From positions 1 through 55,059 of the forward strand of contig JAJZBS010000008.1 of the NCBI GenBank assembly GCA_021851885.1: 55,059 bases of DNA. The letters run 5' to 3'. Under the pieces are notes generated by a model. That model was given only the letters and a program-made list of their open reading frames with translations, was not told the origin of the DNA and ran no database searches. The translations under genes were made by a program, and so were the position numbers. Below, piece after piece: positions 7,732 through 16,586 of the stretch; positions within the stretch are counted from its first letter, which is position 1, and each line of letters starts with the position of its first letter. This DNA comes from Actinomycetes bacterium. GTDB lineage: Bacteria; Actinomycetota; Acidimicrobiia; Acidimicrobiales; JAMCQF01.

Positions 7732-8724
7732 CTACCGGACGGCGCCGAGGACCTCGGGGTTGACGATGTTGACCGGCGTCTCGCCCGCGAGCAGGCGAGC
7801 GAGGTCGGTGGCGATCAGGAGGGAGTGGTTCGCCTCGGTATCGAAGGTGGCGCCGCCGATATGGGGGGCGAGCACGACGTTGGGAAGCTTCGTGAGCGGG
7901 TCGTCGGGATCCAGCCACTCCCCGGCGAAGTGGTCGATACCCGCCGCCGCGACCTTTCCCGCTGAAAGAGCGCCGACGAGGGCATCGTGGTCGTGCAGCT
8001 CGGCGCGGGCCGTGTTGATGAAGACCGCACCGTCGCGCATCGCCGCGAACTGCGCGGCGCCGATCATGCCCTTGGTGGCGGGGGTCACCGGCGCGTGCAG
8101 CGAGACGACGTCGCATGCGGCGAGGAGCGCGTCAAGGTCGGTGTGGGTGGCGTCGGCGGAGTAGGGGTCGTAGGAGATGACGTTCATCCCGAGGCCTTCC
8201 AGGCGCCACCGCAGGGCGCGCCCGACGGCACCGAGACCGACGAGCCCGGCCGTCTTGCCCTGGACCTGCCATGCCCGGAAGCGCTGGTAGGGGATGGTGC
8301 CGTCGCGGTAGATCTCGCCGGCGCGCACCTCGCGGTCTGCTGTGCACAGGCCACGTGTCGAGGCGAGCAGCAGTGCGATGGCGATCTCGGCGACGCCGTC
8401 GGCGTTGCGGCCCGGGGCACGCAGCACCGGGACGTTGGCCGCCGTCGCAGCTGTGACGTCGACGTTCTTCGGGTCACCCCGGCACGATGCAACGGCGAAA
8501 AGGGGCTGGTCGAAGAGCGGGCCGGCGCACTCGTCGGCCTCGGCGACGACGATGGTTGCGCCCTCGTCTGCGACGCGGGCCGCGAACTGCTCGGCGTTGT
8601 ACATGCGCAACGGGTCCTGGTCGATCCACGGTTCGTAGACGACGTCGGCGAACGAGCGCAGCAGGTCGAAGCCTTCCCCGCGCATCGGGGCGGTGACCAG
8701 GGCGATCGGTCTGCCGGCGCTCAC
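7732..8724 (-). CDS. D-isomer-specific 2-hydroxyacid dehydrogenase
   Basis: NAD(P)-dependent reduction/oxidation of a 2-hydroxy acid. 330 residues from the GTG at 8724 (VSAGRPIALVTAP). The Rossmann motif GLVGLGAVGRALRWRLEGLG is near 155-175. Catalytic Arg is in INTARAELH, the Glu in AGIDHFAGEWLDP and the His in VVLAPHIGGATFD. It is closest in pattern to the phosphoglycerate/hydroxyphenylpyruvate type, but the substrate cannot be read. I reject a 44-residue longer N-terminus because a -10 box TAGGCT sits 8 nt before the GTG. It stands alone between the DUF35 operon and the secreted-protein gene. Confidence 0.88.
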   Translation of the reverse strand: MSAGRPIALVTAPMRGEGFDLLRSFADVVYEPWIDQDPLRMYNAEQFAARVADEGATIVVAEADECAGPLFDQPLFAVASCRGDPKNVDVTAATAANVPVLRAPGRNADGVAEIAIALLLASTRGLCTADREVRAGEIYRDGTIPYQRFRAWQVQGKTAGLVGLGAVGRALRWRLEGLGMNVISYDPYSADATHTDLDALLAACDVVSLHAPVTPATKGMIGAAQFAAMRDGAVFINTARAELHDHDALVGALSAGKVAAAGIDHFAGEWLDPDDPLTKLPNVVLAPHIGGATFDTEANHSLLIATDLARLLAGETPVNIVNPEVLGAVR

Positions 8725-8732
8725 GGGCGGAC

Positions 8733-8738
8733 AGCCTA
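8733..8738 (-). promoter_or_regulatory. Leaderless -10 box of the 2-hydroxyacid dehydrogenase gene
   Basis: TAGGCT, 8 nt before the GTG at 8724. Confidence 0.45.
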
Positions 8739-8855
8739 TCGGGGGCCGTATCGGCCGCACAGGTCGCCTCGGGGCGCTTGAGTCCCTCGATCCTTCAACC
8801 CGCCGCATCTGTGTCTCGGTCAGCGAGGAATGCGCCGCCGGGCTAGTCCTGGTCA

Positions 8856-8897
8856 CGAACCCGCCGCGCCGCGCCGGGGCGTGGCGCGGCGGGTTCG
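8856..8897 (-). terminator. Strong hairpin terminator behind the secreted-protein gene
   Basis: A perfect 15-bp stem (8856-8870 with 8883-8897, arm sequence CGAACCCGCCGCGCC) around a 12-nt loop, starting 8 nt after the stop codon at 8906. No T-run follows, as is common in GC-rich actinobacteria. Confidence 0.8.
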
Positions 8898-8905
8898 CCC
8901 GAGCG

Positions 8906-11539
8906 CTACTGGTACCAGCCGACCACGTCGGCGATGACGTCGGTGGATCCGTTCGCGTTGAAGAAGCTCACCTTGCCGCTCGCAGAGACGCCCACGATGA
9001 CGAGGTTGGGTACCGACTCGCCTGCCGCCCAGTTGAGGTCCGAAGAGGTGGGCTGGGTGGCGCCCTGCGGCCAGACCGTGAGGTAACCGGCCGAGGTGGT
9101 CCCGGTCACCGTCACGTTAAGCACGACCGCGGTCACGTTGGCCGGCACCCCGCCGACGCCTCCCACCTGGACGTCGAGGGTGGCCCCTTTGGTCAGGGTC
9201 TGGCCCGCGTAGGGCTCGCCGGAGCCGTTGCGGGTGTCGCAGATCCTCGCGGGGGTGATCCCGGAGAACTGCGTGAGAGCGCTGCCGGACCCGCCGGCCG
9301 CCGAGTACCACCCCCCGACGTCGACGAGGACATTCGCCGCACCGTTGGCGTTGTAGATCGAGACCTGGCCCGATGCTCCAACGGGGACGACGACCCGGTC
9401 GGGGACGCTCTGGCCGGCGTGCCAGTTGAGGTTCGACGTCACCGGCCTGGAGGCGCCTTTCGGCCACACGGCGAGCCAGCCGGAGCTGGTCGTTCCCGTC
9501 ACCGTCACGTTGAGCGCGACCGCGCCCACACCGGTCGTCGGCACCCCTCCCGCTCCGGTCACATCGATCGCCATCGTTGCGCCCGCCTGGAGGGGCCCCA
9601 GGGTGTTGCACTGGTTATCCGGTGGGGTATTGAGCCCCGAGGGGTTCCCCGGCCGTGTGTCGCAGATACGGGCCGGGGTGATCGGATTGAAAAGGCCTGC
9701 CCCCGCGGGCCCGGGCCCGACGTAGCCCTCGACATCGACGAGGACGTCGACGGAGCCGGCCGAGTTGAAGATCGAGATCCCCCCGTTCGATCCCAGGGCG
9801 ACTTCGACGAGGTTGGGGACCGCTTCGCCGGCCGTGTAGTTGAGGTTCGAGGCGAGCGGCGCCTGGGAACCGGAGGGGTAGACGGTGAGGTAGCCGTTTG
9901 TCTTGCCTCCCGTCGCCGTCACAGTGAGGATCACGGCGGTCGCTCCCGAGGCGGGCACCCCTCCGGATGACTGGCCTGTCGGGTTGGTCCCGGCGACCGC
10001 AACGGCAAGGCTCTGGCCTCCCGCGATCGCGTGGCCGAGGCACTGGGCGTCCGTGCCCGCAAGGTTCGAGGGGTTGCCCGCCCGGGTGTCACAGACCCGA
10101 TAGGGGCTGAGTGCGTTGTAGGGGGCCGGTGTCGTCGGGTGCGAGGGGATGATCGGCTCCGTCGCGGTCGAAGGTGGGCCCGTCCCGTCGCAGTTCGTCG
10201 CGGCGACCGTGAAGGTGTACTTCGTGCCGTTGGTCAGCGGGGCGATCGTGTCGCTCGTCGCGTTGGTCGCCGTCGTGATCGTCGCGACGAGGGTCGAGCC
10301 CGTGTAGATGTTGATGACGTAGCTCGTGATCGGGCATGCGCCCTGGGCCGGGGCGACCCATGTGAGGCTCGCCTGCGCGTCGCCGGGCTCGGCGATCACG
10401 TTGGTGGGGGCGCCGGGCACGGTGTTCGGGTTCGCGTATGTCAGGACGTAGCCGGTCACACTGGAGTCACCGGCTGCACAGAAGGAGATGGAGGGGCAGG
10501 ACATCGCAGAGAGATTCCAGTGCGAGTCGACGACCACCGGAGTGCTCCACGCCGTGCCGTCGTAGTAGGAGATGCCGCCGAAGTACGGCGATCCACCACC
10601 GCCGTTGATGGTCGTGACGCAAAACTTTGCCGATGCGCACGACACCGCTGCCATGGGGGAGTTGTCCGAGGCAACCAGTTCGGGAGCCGCCCATGTGGAG
10701 CCGTTGAAGATGACGGCGTAGCCGAGACCGTCGACGGCAGCGCAGAACGAGGGCGTCGGGCAGGACACGGAGTAGAGCGTCACCGAGTTCCCCTGGTAGG
10801 AGTCGGCCAAGGTTGGCCCGTTCCAGGTGGAGCCGTTGTAGGTGATGGCGTAGCCCTCGTTGTCGACGGCCACGCACATGGTGGCACTGGCGCACGAGAC
10901 GGACTCGAGTGCGTTGTTGTTGGTCCCGTTCTTGTCCACGAGGGACGGGGCCGTCCACGTCGAGCCGTCGAAGGTCATGACCTCGCCCTGCCCGTCGACG
11001 GCAACGCAGAACGTTGCGTTCGCGCACGACACGGAGTCGAGGGCCACGGCATTCGCCCCGCTGTTCGCGCTGCCCCCACCGACCACCAGGTCGGGCGTGG
11101 CCCATGCCCCGTTGGAGTACTTCGTCGCGTAGCCCAACTGGTCGACAACCATGCAGAACGTCGTCGTCGGGCAGGAGATGCTCGTTGCGCTCACCCCGTT
11201 CCCGTTCACCTCGGTGTCGACGTGGTTGCTCACCGGATCGGTCCAGGTGGTGCCGTCGTAGAAGACGGCGTCACCGGACTCGTCGAGCGCCATGCACCAG
11301 TTCGAACTCAAGCACGACATCCCCGCGAAGGCCGGCGCCTCCGGGTAGATGCCGTTCTGGTGGGGGTCGAACGGCGCGCTCCAGGTGCCGGTGGACGCCA
11401 CCGCGGGGCTCACGGTGAGCAGGACGGTGCCGGCGGCCAACAGAGCGATTGCCGCCAACGGGGCGAGCAGCCGGGTCATCCTCGACGGCCCCGCTACGGA
11501 GTGGCCCCGCGCACCACCACGAAACCTCGGAGAACCCAT
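8906..11539 (-). CDS. Secreted protein: seven-repeat Cys-pair propeller, FnIII domain, three CDTR repeats
   Basis: 877 residues. The ATG at 11539 has a perfect GGAGGTGA 4 nt upstream. A signal peptide ends near residue 49 (SPAVAS). Residues about 50-390 hold seven repeats of about 45 residues, each with SC-x5/6-C (for example VSCANATFCVAVD) and a TW-x-x-P strand (GSTWTAP). The first TW strand (GTWSAP) precedes repeat 1 and repeat 7 lacks one, which fits a closed seven-bladed propeller with one disulphide per blade. Residues about 390-485 are a fibronectin type III domain. Then come three repeats of 115-130 residues that start with CDTR and end in VDV-x-G-Y/W. Located outside the cell; role unknown, perhaps surface binding. 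Confidence 0.85.
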   Translation of the reverse strand: MGSPRFRGGARGHSVAGPSRMTRLLAPLAAIALLAAGTVLLTVSPAVASTGTWSAPFDPHQNGIYPEAPAFAGMSCLSSNWCMALDESGDAVFYDGTTWTDPVSNHVDTEVNGNGVSATSISCPTTTFCMVVDQLGYATKYSNGAWATPDLVVGGGSANSGANAVALDSVSCANATFCVAVDGQGEVMTFDGSTWTAPSLVDKNGTNNNALESVSCASATMCVAVDNEGYAITYNGSTWNGPTLADSYQGNSVTLYSVSCPTPSFCAAVDGLGYAVIFNGSTWAAPELVASDNSPMAAVSCASAKFCVTTINGGGGSPYFGGISYYDGTAWSTPVVVDSHWNLSAMSCPSISFCAAGDSSVTGYVLTYANPNTVPGAPTNVIAEPGDAQASLTWVAPAQGACPITSYVINIYTGSTLVATITTATNATSDTIAPLTNGTKYTFTVAATNCDGTGPPSTATEPIIPSHPTTPAPYNALSPYRVCDTRAGNPSNLAGTDAQCLGHAIAGGQSLAVAVAGTNPTGQSSGGVPASGATAVILTVTATGGKTNGYLTVYPSGSQAPLASNLNYTAGEAVPNLVEVALGSNGGISIFNSAGSVDVLVDVEGYVGPGPAGAGLFNPITPARICDTRPGNPSGLNTPPDNQCNTLGPLQAGATMAIDVTGAGGVPTTGVGAVALNVTVTGTTSSGWLAVWPKGASRPVTSNLNWHAGQSVPDRVVVPVGASGQVSIYNANGAANVLVDVGGWYSAAGGSGSALTQFSGITPARICDTRNGSGEPYAGQTLTKGATLDVQVGGVGGVPANVTAVVLNVTVTGTTSAGYLTVWPQGATQPTSSDLNWAAGESVPNLVIVGVSASGKVSFFNANGSTDVIADVVGWYQ

Positions 11540-11606
11540 GGCGTCACCTCCGCGTCCAGTGTCGGTCCGACCGGAAGTTACGGTAGTGATCGCTTCGACG
11601 CGGCGC

Positions 11607-11628
11607 ATGGGGAGGGCTCCCCATTTTT
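11607..11628 (+). terminator. Hairpin plus T-run in the leader of the secreted-protein gene
   Basis: ATGGGGA-GGGC-TCCCCAT followed by TTTT on the plus strand: the only hairpin with a T-run I found. No plus-strand gene precedes it, so it would stop antisense transcription. On the minus strand it is a hairpin in the leader of the gene starting at 11539. Confidence 0.45.
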
Positions 11629-11704
11629 CGCCGCCTCGGGCGGATTGCCCTGGTCTGCACCGGCCTGGCGGGATGGAGCAGGGCCAGTTGAGGCCCTTGC
11701 CGGA

Positions 11705-12169
11705 TCAGGACGCGGCGCGAAGATCCTTCATCGCCTGCACGATCTTCGCGATCTCCTGGTCCTGGGCTTCGAGGTGCTGCTGGATCTGGATGGCTTCGTG
11801 CAGAACCGCATCGGCGTCGTTGTAGGTGTCTTCGGCGCGCTTGTCGGCCGCGGCTGCCTGGATGTTCTGCCCAACGATGATGACGGGGAGCAGCACGAGC
11901 TGGAGGAACGTCTGGGCGATCCAGGAGATGATGATGAGCGAGTCGCCCGACTTGAAGGCGGACGGTGCCGACACCAGGGAGATGATCGTGAAGAGGTAGG
12001 CGCACCACATCGTTCCCACGACGAGCGTGATGCGCAGCCCGACGCGGGCGTTGAGGCGCACGACCGGGTTGGGGTGGTCGAGCTTTCGCTGGTCGATGGT
12101 CTTGGCGGGACCGATACGGCTGCGTTGTTCGATGTGGGGGTGAGGAGTGTGGGTGAATACGGTGGACAT
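11705..12169 (-). CDS. Small two-helix membrane protein, DUF1003-like
   Basis: 154 residues starting MSTVFTHTPHPHIEQRS. Two membrane segments (about residues 47-67 and 80-105) are followed by a long charged helix (ADKRAEDTYNDADAVLHE to the end), probably a coiled coil in the cytoplasm. This layout matches DUF1003-type proteins, whose function is not established. The shorter start at 12169 is preferred to upstream in-frame starts because the extra N-terminus is low-complexity arginine-rich sequence. A CAACAT box lies 6 nt upstream. Confidence 0.72.
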   Translation of the reverse strand: MSTVFTHTPHPHIEQRSRIGPAKTIDQRKLDHPNPVVRLNARVGLRITLVVGTMWCAYLFTIISLVSAPSAFKSGDSLIIISWIAQTFLQLVLLPVIIVGQNIQAAAADKRAEDTYNDADAVLHEAIQIQQHLEAQDQEIAKIVQAMKDLRAAS

Positions 12170-12476
12170 GGCCCGATGTTGCCACGCGGGCTGCGAGTCG
12201 ACTCGGATGAGGGCTCGTCGCGGCGGGCGGGACGGAACGTGGTGACCCGGCCGACTTGGCTCGCCGGCGCCGAACGGTGGTCGTGGTCGGAGAAGCCTGT
12301 CCGGTCCTGGATTGGACGGCCCGTTGCCGCAACAGGCGATAGGTGCACGATCGCGGGCGGAGCACCTGGCAAGACGCGTCGGCGAGCGACACCGGCGTGA
12401 TCGCGAAATCCCTGGCCACAGGTGCTTACGGGGTACCGGCCCAAGATGGACGCGCTCCGGTCCATAATGGCGGCCT
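12170..12476. other. Non-coding gap between divergent genes
   Basis: 307 bp with no convincing gene. It must hold the promoters of the small membrane protein (minus) and the sugar kinase (plus, see the -10 box at 12463). A weak AGGTGC/GCACCT pair lies at 12341-12367. I see nothing else. Confidence 0.6.
12463..12468 (+). promoter_or_regulatory. Leaderless -10 box of the sugar kinase gene
   Basis: CATAAT, 8 nt before the ATG at 12477; no Shine-Dalgarno in between. Confidence 0.5.
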
Positions 12477-13922
12477 ATGGGGGCGTCGGCGGCAGAGCGG
12501 CTCACCGTTGGTATCGACATTGGCACGACGGCGGTCAAAGCGGTTGCGGTGACGAGGTCCGGCGACGTCGCCGCGCGGGTTCGCATTCCCCACAAGGTGC
12601 ATGCCGACGGGCCGAACCGCCTCGAACATGACGCGCGCAAAGCGTGGGCGCAGGGGCCGCGCAAAGCTCTCGACGCCGTCTGCGCCGATCTCTCCGCAGA
12701 CGCCGATGTGGCGGGTGTCTGCGTGGCGGCGATGGTGCCTTCGCTGACCGCGGTGGACGGTCGCGGGGTCCCGCGCATCCCGGGACTGCTCTACGGAGAC
12801 AGCCGCGCTAGCGAGCCGGCGGGCCCACAGAGAGCCCCGGCGGATGGGGAGCCGAGCAGCGGGGCACCGGGCCCCATGGTCGACGCCGTCGGGTTCCTGC
12901 GGTGGGCGGCCGCGGCGATGCCCGGTGCCGCGGGATACTGGCCCGCGCAGGCGGTGGCCAACTACGCCCTCGCGGGCCTCCCCACCGTCGACACCGCCGT
13001 CACGACGGCGCTCGGGAGCCTCCACACGATGGGCGCCTGGGATGGTGACCTGTTGGCATCGATGGGGGTGGCACCCGAGTCGATGCCGGAGGTGGTGCTC
13101 ATGGGAGCGCTTGCGGGGGAACTTCCGGGCGCAAGCGCCGCCCCCGGAGCGGCACTGGCCGGGGGCACGGTCGACGCCCTCTGCGACCAGCTGGTAGCCG
13201 GGGCGACCCGGGTCGGCGACGTGCTCGTCCTCTGCGGTGCCACCCTTGTCGTCTGGGTCGTGACCGACGACTGGATCGAGGTGCCGGGGCTGTGGACGGT
13301 GCCGCACACCGTGCCGGGGCGTGTGCTCGTCGGTGGCCCGAGCAACGCGGGGGCACTGTTCGTCGACTGGGCCCGCGCCTTGCTCGGGATGGCGCCGGGA
13401 AGCGTCCGGGTCGCCACGCCCGGTGGGCGAGACGGGGATCCAAGCTCGGTCCCGGTCTGGTTGCCGTACCTGCGCGGTGAGCGGGTCCTCCACGACAATC
13501 CGCAGCTCCGGGCTGCCGCCGTCGATCTCGACATCACCCACGGACGCGACGCGGCGCTGCGCGGTGTGTACGAAGCGAGCGGTTTCGTCGTGCGCGCGGT
13601 GGTCGCGGCCACCGGCATCGCGCCCCGGCGCATTGTCGTCAGCGGTGGTGGGTCGCGCAGTCGCCCGTGGATGGAGGCGATGGCCGACGCGACGAACCTG
13701 GCCGTCGAGGCGGTGGCCGTTCCCGAAGGGGCCGCCCTCGGCGCGGCGTGGCTCGCCCGCGTGGCGGCCGGCCTCGAAGACGGGATCGACGGCGCCGGGA
13801 GCTGGGCGCGCCCGGGCCGGCGCTACGAGCCGGACCCGGTGTGGTCCGCGGCCGCAGATGGGCGCTACCGGCGCTTTAGGGCTGCGACGGCCCAGGAGGT
13901 GGCCGTCCGCCGTTCGGGGTGA
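12477..13922 (+). CDS. FGGY-family carbohydrate kinase
   Basis: Phosphorylates a sugar or polyol with ATP in the cytoplasm. 481 residues, within the family range. The N-terminal phosphate-1 motif is VGIDIGTTAVKAVAV (about 11-25), and the C-terminal adenosine motif is RRIVVSGGGSRSRPWMEAMAD near 383-402. The region between (GLLYGDSRA) is where other members have a substrate-binding Asp. It resembles xylulose kinases most, but I would not name a substrate. The 3' end overlaps the convergent alcohol dehydrogenase gene by 47 nt. Confidence 0.87.
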   Translation: MGASAAERLTVGIDIGTTAVKAVAVTRSGDVAARVRIPHKVHADGPNRLEHDARKAWAQGPRKALDAVCADLSADADVAGVCVAAMVPSLTAVDGRGVPRIPGLLYGDSRASEPAGPQRAPADGEPSSGAPGPMVDAVGFLRWAAAAMPGAAGYWPAQAVANYALAGLPTVDTAVTTALGSLHTMGAWDGDLLASMGVAPESMPEVVLMGALAGELPGASAAPGAALAGGTVDALCDQLVAGATRVGDVLVLCGATLVVWVVTDDWIEVPGLWTVPHTVPGRVLVGGPSNAGALFVDWARALLGMAPGSVRVATPGGRDGDPSSVPVWLPYLRGERVLHDNPQLRAAAVDLDITHGRDAALRGVYEASGFVVRAVVAATGIAPRRIVVSGGGSRSRPWMEAMADATNLAVEAVAVPEGAALGAAWLARVAAGLEDGIDGAGSWARPGRRYEPDPVWSAAADGRYRRFRAATAQEVAVRRSG

Positions 13923-15144
13923 AGGCGACCTTGATTGCGCCGCTTGCGTCTTGGCGCGCAATTGCCAAGAGCGCCTCCCACCAGTCCTCGAGCGCGAAGC
14001 GATGGGTCAGCATGGCGGCAATGTCGACGCGCCCGGCACTGACAAGGTCGAAGTAGTGGTCGATGGCGTGCTGGCGCACGCCATCGACCACCTCGATGCC
14101 GAAGGCGTTCGATCCGCACAGACGCAGCTCTTTGAAGTACACGGGCGTGTGCTCCCACCGCCCAGGGGTGTGGACGCCGGTCTGGACGAGGCTCCCGCGC
14201 TCTGCGAGGACGCGCACGCCGACTTCGAGAGTCTCGGGCCGGGCGACCGTGTCGTAGACGACGTCGATGCCGCCCGGGTGTGCCATGGGGAGGCCGGCCA
14301 GAGGTGTGTGCAGGACGCCCCCGGACCACGCGGCGAGGCTCTCGACGACGCCGAGGCGGGGCTCGTGTGCAACCACGAGGTCGGCACCGAGGCCGCGCGC
14401 CAGGTCGGCCTGCGCGTCAAAGCGCGCGACGACGGCGATCGCGACCTCCGGGTACAGGGCACGCAGCACCGCGATGGTCGCGCTGCCGAGGGCGCCGGCT
14501 CCGTAGACGAGTGCGAAACCCGTTCGTGGCGGGGGGTGCCGGACGACGGCGTGGAGGGAGACGGCGAAGGGGTCGGCCAGGACGGCGACGTCGTCGGCGA
14601 TGGCATCGGGAACGGCGATGAGCATCGAGGCGTGCGCGGCCATGAGCTCGGCCCAGCCCCCTGGCGCGTCGGAGCCGACGCCGATGTGGACGGCGGGGCC
14701 GAGGGCTCCCGACGTGAAGCTCCAGCAGAGGCTGAGATCGCCGGCGGCGCAGCGTGGGCAGACCGGATCGATGCCGCGGGGGGTGCACGTCAGCCACGGA
14801 TTGAGGACGACGCGGTCGCCGGGGGCGAGCCCGTCGGCACCCTCGCCGGCGTCGACGACTTCGGCGACGACCTCGTGGCCGGGGACGTGGGGGAGCGAGG
14901 AGAAGGCCGCCATGGGGTTGTCGAGGTCGCCTTCGCTGAATTCCCCCAGGACGAGCTTGGACTCCGAGCCGCAGACCCCGGCGAGCCGGGGTCTCGTGAG
15001 CACCCACCCGGGGCGCAATGGCACGGGATCGGCGATCGTGTGCAACCCGAAGGGCTGTGCCGCCAGGTGGCGTTCGAGGTCGTCGTGGGTTGCCGGACGG
15101 GCAGCTGTGGGATCGGGCGGGGCGCCGAAGACCAGCGCTTTCAT
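13876..15144 (-). CDS. Zinc-dependent alcohol dehydrogenase (MDR family)
   Basis: 422 residues, longer than the usual 340-380. The catalytic zinc ligands are visible in AGVCGSE (Cys, near 58) and [11 protein letters not shown] (His-Glu). Four structural-zinc cysteines lie in [21 protein letters not shown] (residues about 121-141). The Rossmann motif is [15 protein letters not shown] near 212-226. Probably oxidises an alcohol or polyol with NAD(P). A kinase is convergent and an aldo/keto reductase divergent, which suggests sugar or polyol metabolism, but this is only context. Confidence 0.87.
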   Translation of the reverse strand: MKALVFGAPPDPTAARPATHDDLERHLAAQPFGLHTIADPVPLRPGWVLTRPRLAGVCGSESKLVLGEFSEGDLDNPMAAFSSLPHVPGHEVVAEVVDAGEGADGLAPGDRVVLNPWLTCTPRGIDPVCPRCAAGDLSLCWSFTSGALGPAVHIGVGSDAPGGWAELMAAHASMLIAVPDAIADDVAVLADPFAVSLHAVVRHPPPRTGFALVYGAGALGSATIAVLRALYPEVAIAVVARFDAQADLARGLGADLVVAHEPRLGVVESLAAWSGGVLHTPLAGLPMAHPGGIDVVYDTVARPETLEVGVRVLAERGSLVQTGVHTPGRWEHTPVYFKELRLCGSNAFGIEVVDGVRQHAIDHYFDLVSAGRVDIAAMLTHRFALEDWWEALLAIARQDASGAIKVAFTPNGGRPPPGPSQP

Positions 15145-15275
15145 GGGGAACGTCTCATGACGGTGCCCTGGACGTGCGCAGCATCACGGCGGAACGCTAT
15201 CCCGGGTTGCGGCCGCGGGCATCGGTGTCCGGGAGGGCGATTATGGTGCGGGGCACCGACGCGCGGGAGGTTCCG

Positions 15276-16259
15276 ATGGAACGACGAAATCTGGGCCAGG
15301 GCTTGGTCGTCTCGAAGATCGGGCTCGGGTGCATGGGCATGAGCCAGTCCTACGGGACACAAGACGAGACCGAGTCGATCGCCACGATCCATCGAGCCCT
15401 CGACCTTGGGGTGGACCTCCTCGACACGGCGGACGCCTACGGCCCGTTCACAAACGAGGCGCTTGTCGGGCGCGCGATCAAAGATCGGCGGGACGACGTC
15501 GTCTTGGCGACCAAGTTCGGCAACGAGCGCCGCGAAGACGGCAGCTGGGTCGGGACGAACGGCCGGCCCGACTACGTGCGCAGATCCTGCGATGCATCGC
15601 TTGCGCGCCTCGGCGTCGACCACATCGACCTCTACTACCAGCACCGCGTCGACACGACCCTGCCGGTCGAAGAGACCTGGGGAGCGATGCACGAGCTGGT
15701 CGTCGCAGGGAAGGTGCGCTACCTGGGGATCTCCGAGGCGGCACCGGAGACGGTCCGGCGGGCACATGCCGTCCACCCCGTCGCCGCCGCCCAGAACGAG
15801 TACTCGTTGTTCACCCGCGACGTCGAGGACGGCCTGATGGCCACCTTGCGCGAGCTCGGGATCGGTCTCGTCGCCTATAGCCCGCTCGGGCGCGCTCTGC
15901 TCACCGGGACGGTGACGGCGAGCGATCAGCTCGCAGCCGCGGACTTCCGGCGGGCCGTGCCGCGCTTTGAAGAAAAGAACCTCGAAGCCAACCTCCGGCT
16001 CGTCGCGCGGATCGAGGGGATCAGCGCTGCGAAAGGGGTTACGGCGGCGCAGCTCGCGCTCGCGTGGGTGCTCGCACAGGGGTCCGACATCGTGCCGATC
16101 CCCGGCACGAAACGCCGGACTTACCTCGAAGAGGACGTCGCAGCTGGCGACATCGTCCTCGACAGCGACGATCTTGCAGCCCTCGAAGAGGCCGTGCCCA
16201 AGGGAGCGGCAGCCGGGGAGCGCTACTCCCCGGAGCAGATGGCCCGCATCAACGTGTGA
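15276..16259 (+). CDS. Aldo/keto reductase
   Basis: NADPH-dependent carbonyl reductase, cytoplasmic. 327 residues forming the TIM barrel. The catalytic tetrad is visible: Asp and Tyr in [12 protein letters not shown], Lys in LATKFGNE, His in YYQHRVD. The C-terminal cofactor motif [18 protein letters not shown] is typical of the YakC/AKR13-like group. The ATG at 15276 is preceded by GGGAGG 5 nt upstream, which decides it over the ATG at 15243. Its last codons overlap the next small gene. Confidence 0.9.
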   Translation: MERRNLGQGLVVSKIGLGCMGMSQSYGTQDETESIATIHRALDLGVDLLDTADAYGPFTNEALVGRAIKDRRDDVVLATKFGNERREDGSWVGTNGRPDYVRRSCDASLARLGVDHIDLYYQHRVDTTLPVEETWGAMHELVVAGKVRYLGISEAAPETVRRAHAVHPVAAAQNEYSLFTRDVEDGLMATLRELGIGLVAYSPLGRALLTGTVTASDQLAAADFRRAVPRFEEKNLEANLRLVARIEGISAAKGVTAAQLALAWVLAQGSDIVPIPGTKRRTYLEEDVAAGDIVLDSDDLAALEEAVPKGAAAGERYSPEQMARINV

Positions 16260-16516
16260 CGAAGAGGCGCTCGGGAAGGCGTCGGGCACCGCACCCGCGC
16301 CGGCGAGACCCGGCCGGGGCCGGGGCACACGGCGGCGAGCCCCGACCGCTCCGCCTCGGGCACTGGCGCGCCGACGGGCAGGCAAAGAGGCGTTTCGCGA
16401 CCGAGGCGGATGCCAACCGCGCCGGCCTCGCCGCGCGCCTCGAGGGCGGTGTCGACCTCGCGGCTTACGCGTGTGACCTGTGCGGCGGGTGGCACCTGGG
16501 CAATAGCCCGGGCTAG
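16256..16516 (+). CDS. Small basic protein with a C-terminal CxxCGGWH motif
   Basis: 86 residues. An Arg/Pro-rich N-terminal third is followed by [19 protein letters not shown] and [12 protein letters not shown]. The F-x-S/T-E-x-x-A helix plus Y-x-C-x-x-C-x-x-W-H-L-G pattern recurs in short actinobacterial and phage proteins of unknown role, and the CxxC looks like half a zinc ribbon. The GTG at 16256 overlaps the reductase stop codon by 3 nt, so translational coupling is likely. Function unknown. Confidence 0.65.
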   Translation: MTKRRSGRRRAPHPRRRDPAGAGAHGGEPRPLRLGHWRADGQAKRRFATEADANRAGLAARLEGGVDLAAYACDLCGGWHLGNSPG

Positions 16517-16586
16517 CTTCGCCGCAGCCACACGGGAGCGGCCGCGCCCCGTCGTGCGAAGACGGGAAGGGGAGGCCACCCAGACG

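Noticed and set aside
8725-8856. 44-residue N-terminal extension of the 2-hydroxyacid dehydrogenase
   Set aside because: Low-complexity Arg/Pro sequence; a -10 box just before the GTG at 8724 favours the shorter protein.
10031-12400. Plus-strand ORF of 789 codons opposite the secreted-protein gene
   Set aside because: Shadow of the propeller gene; its sequence is Gly/Arg/Val low-complexity with no motif.
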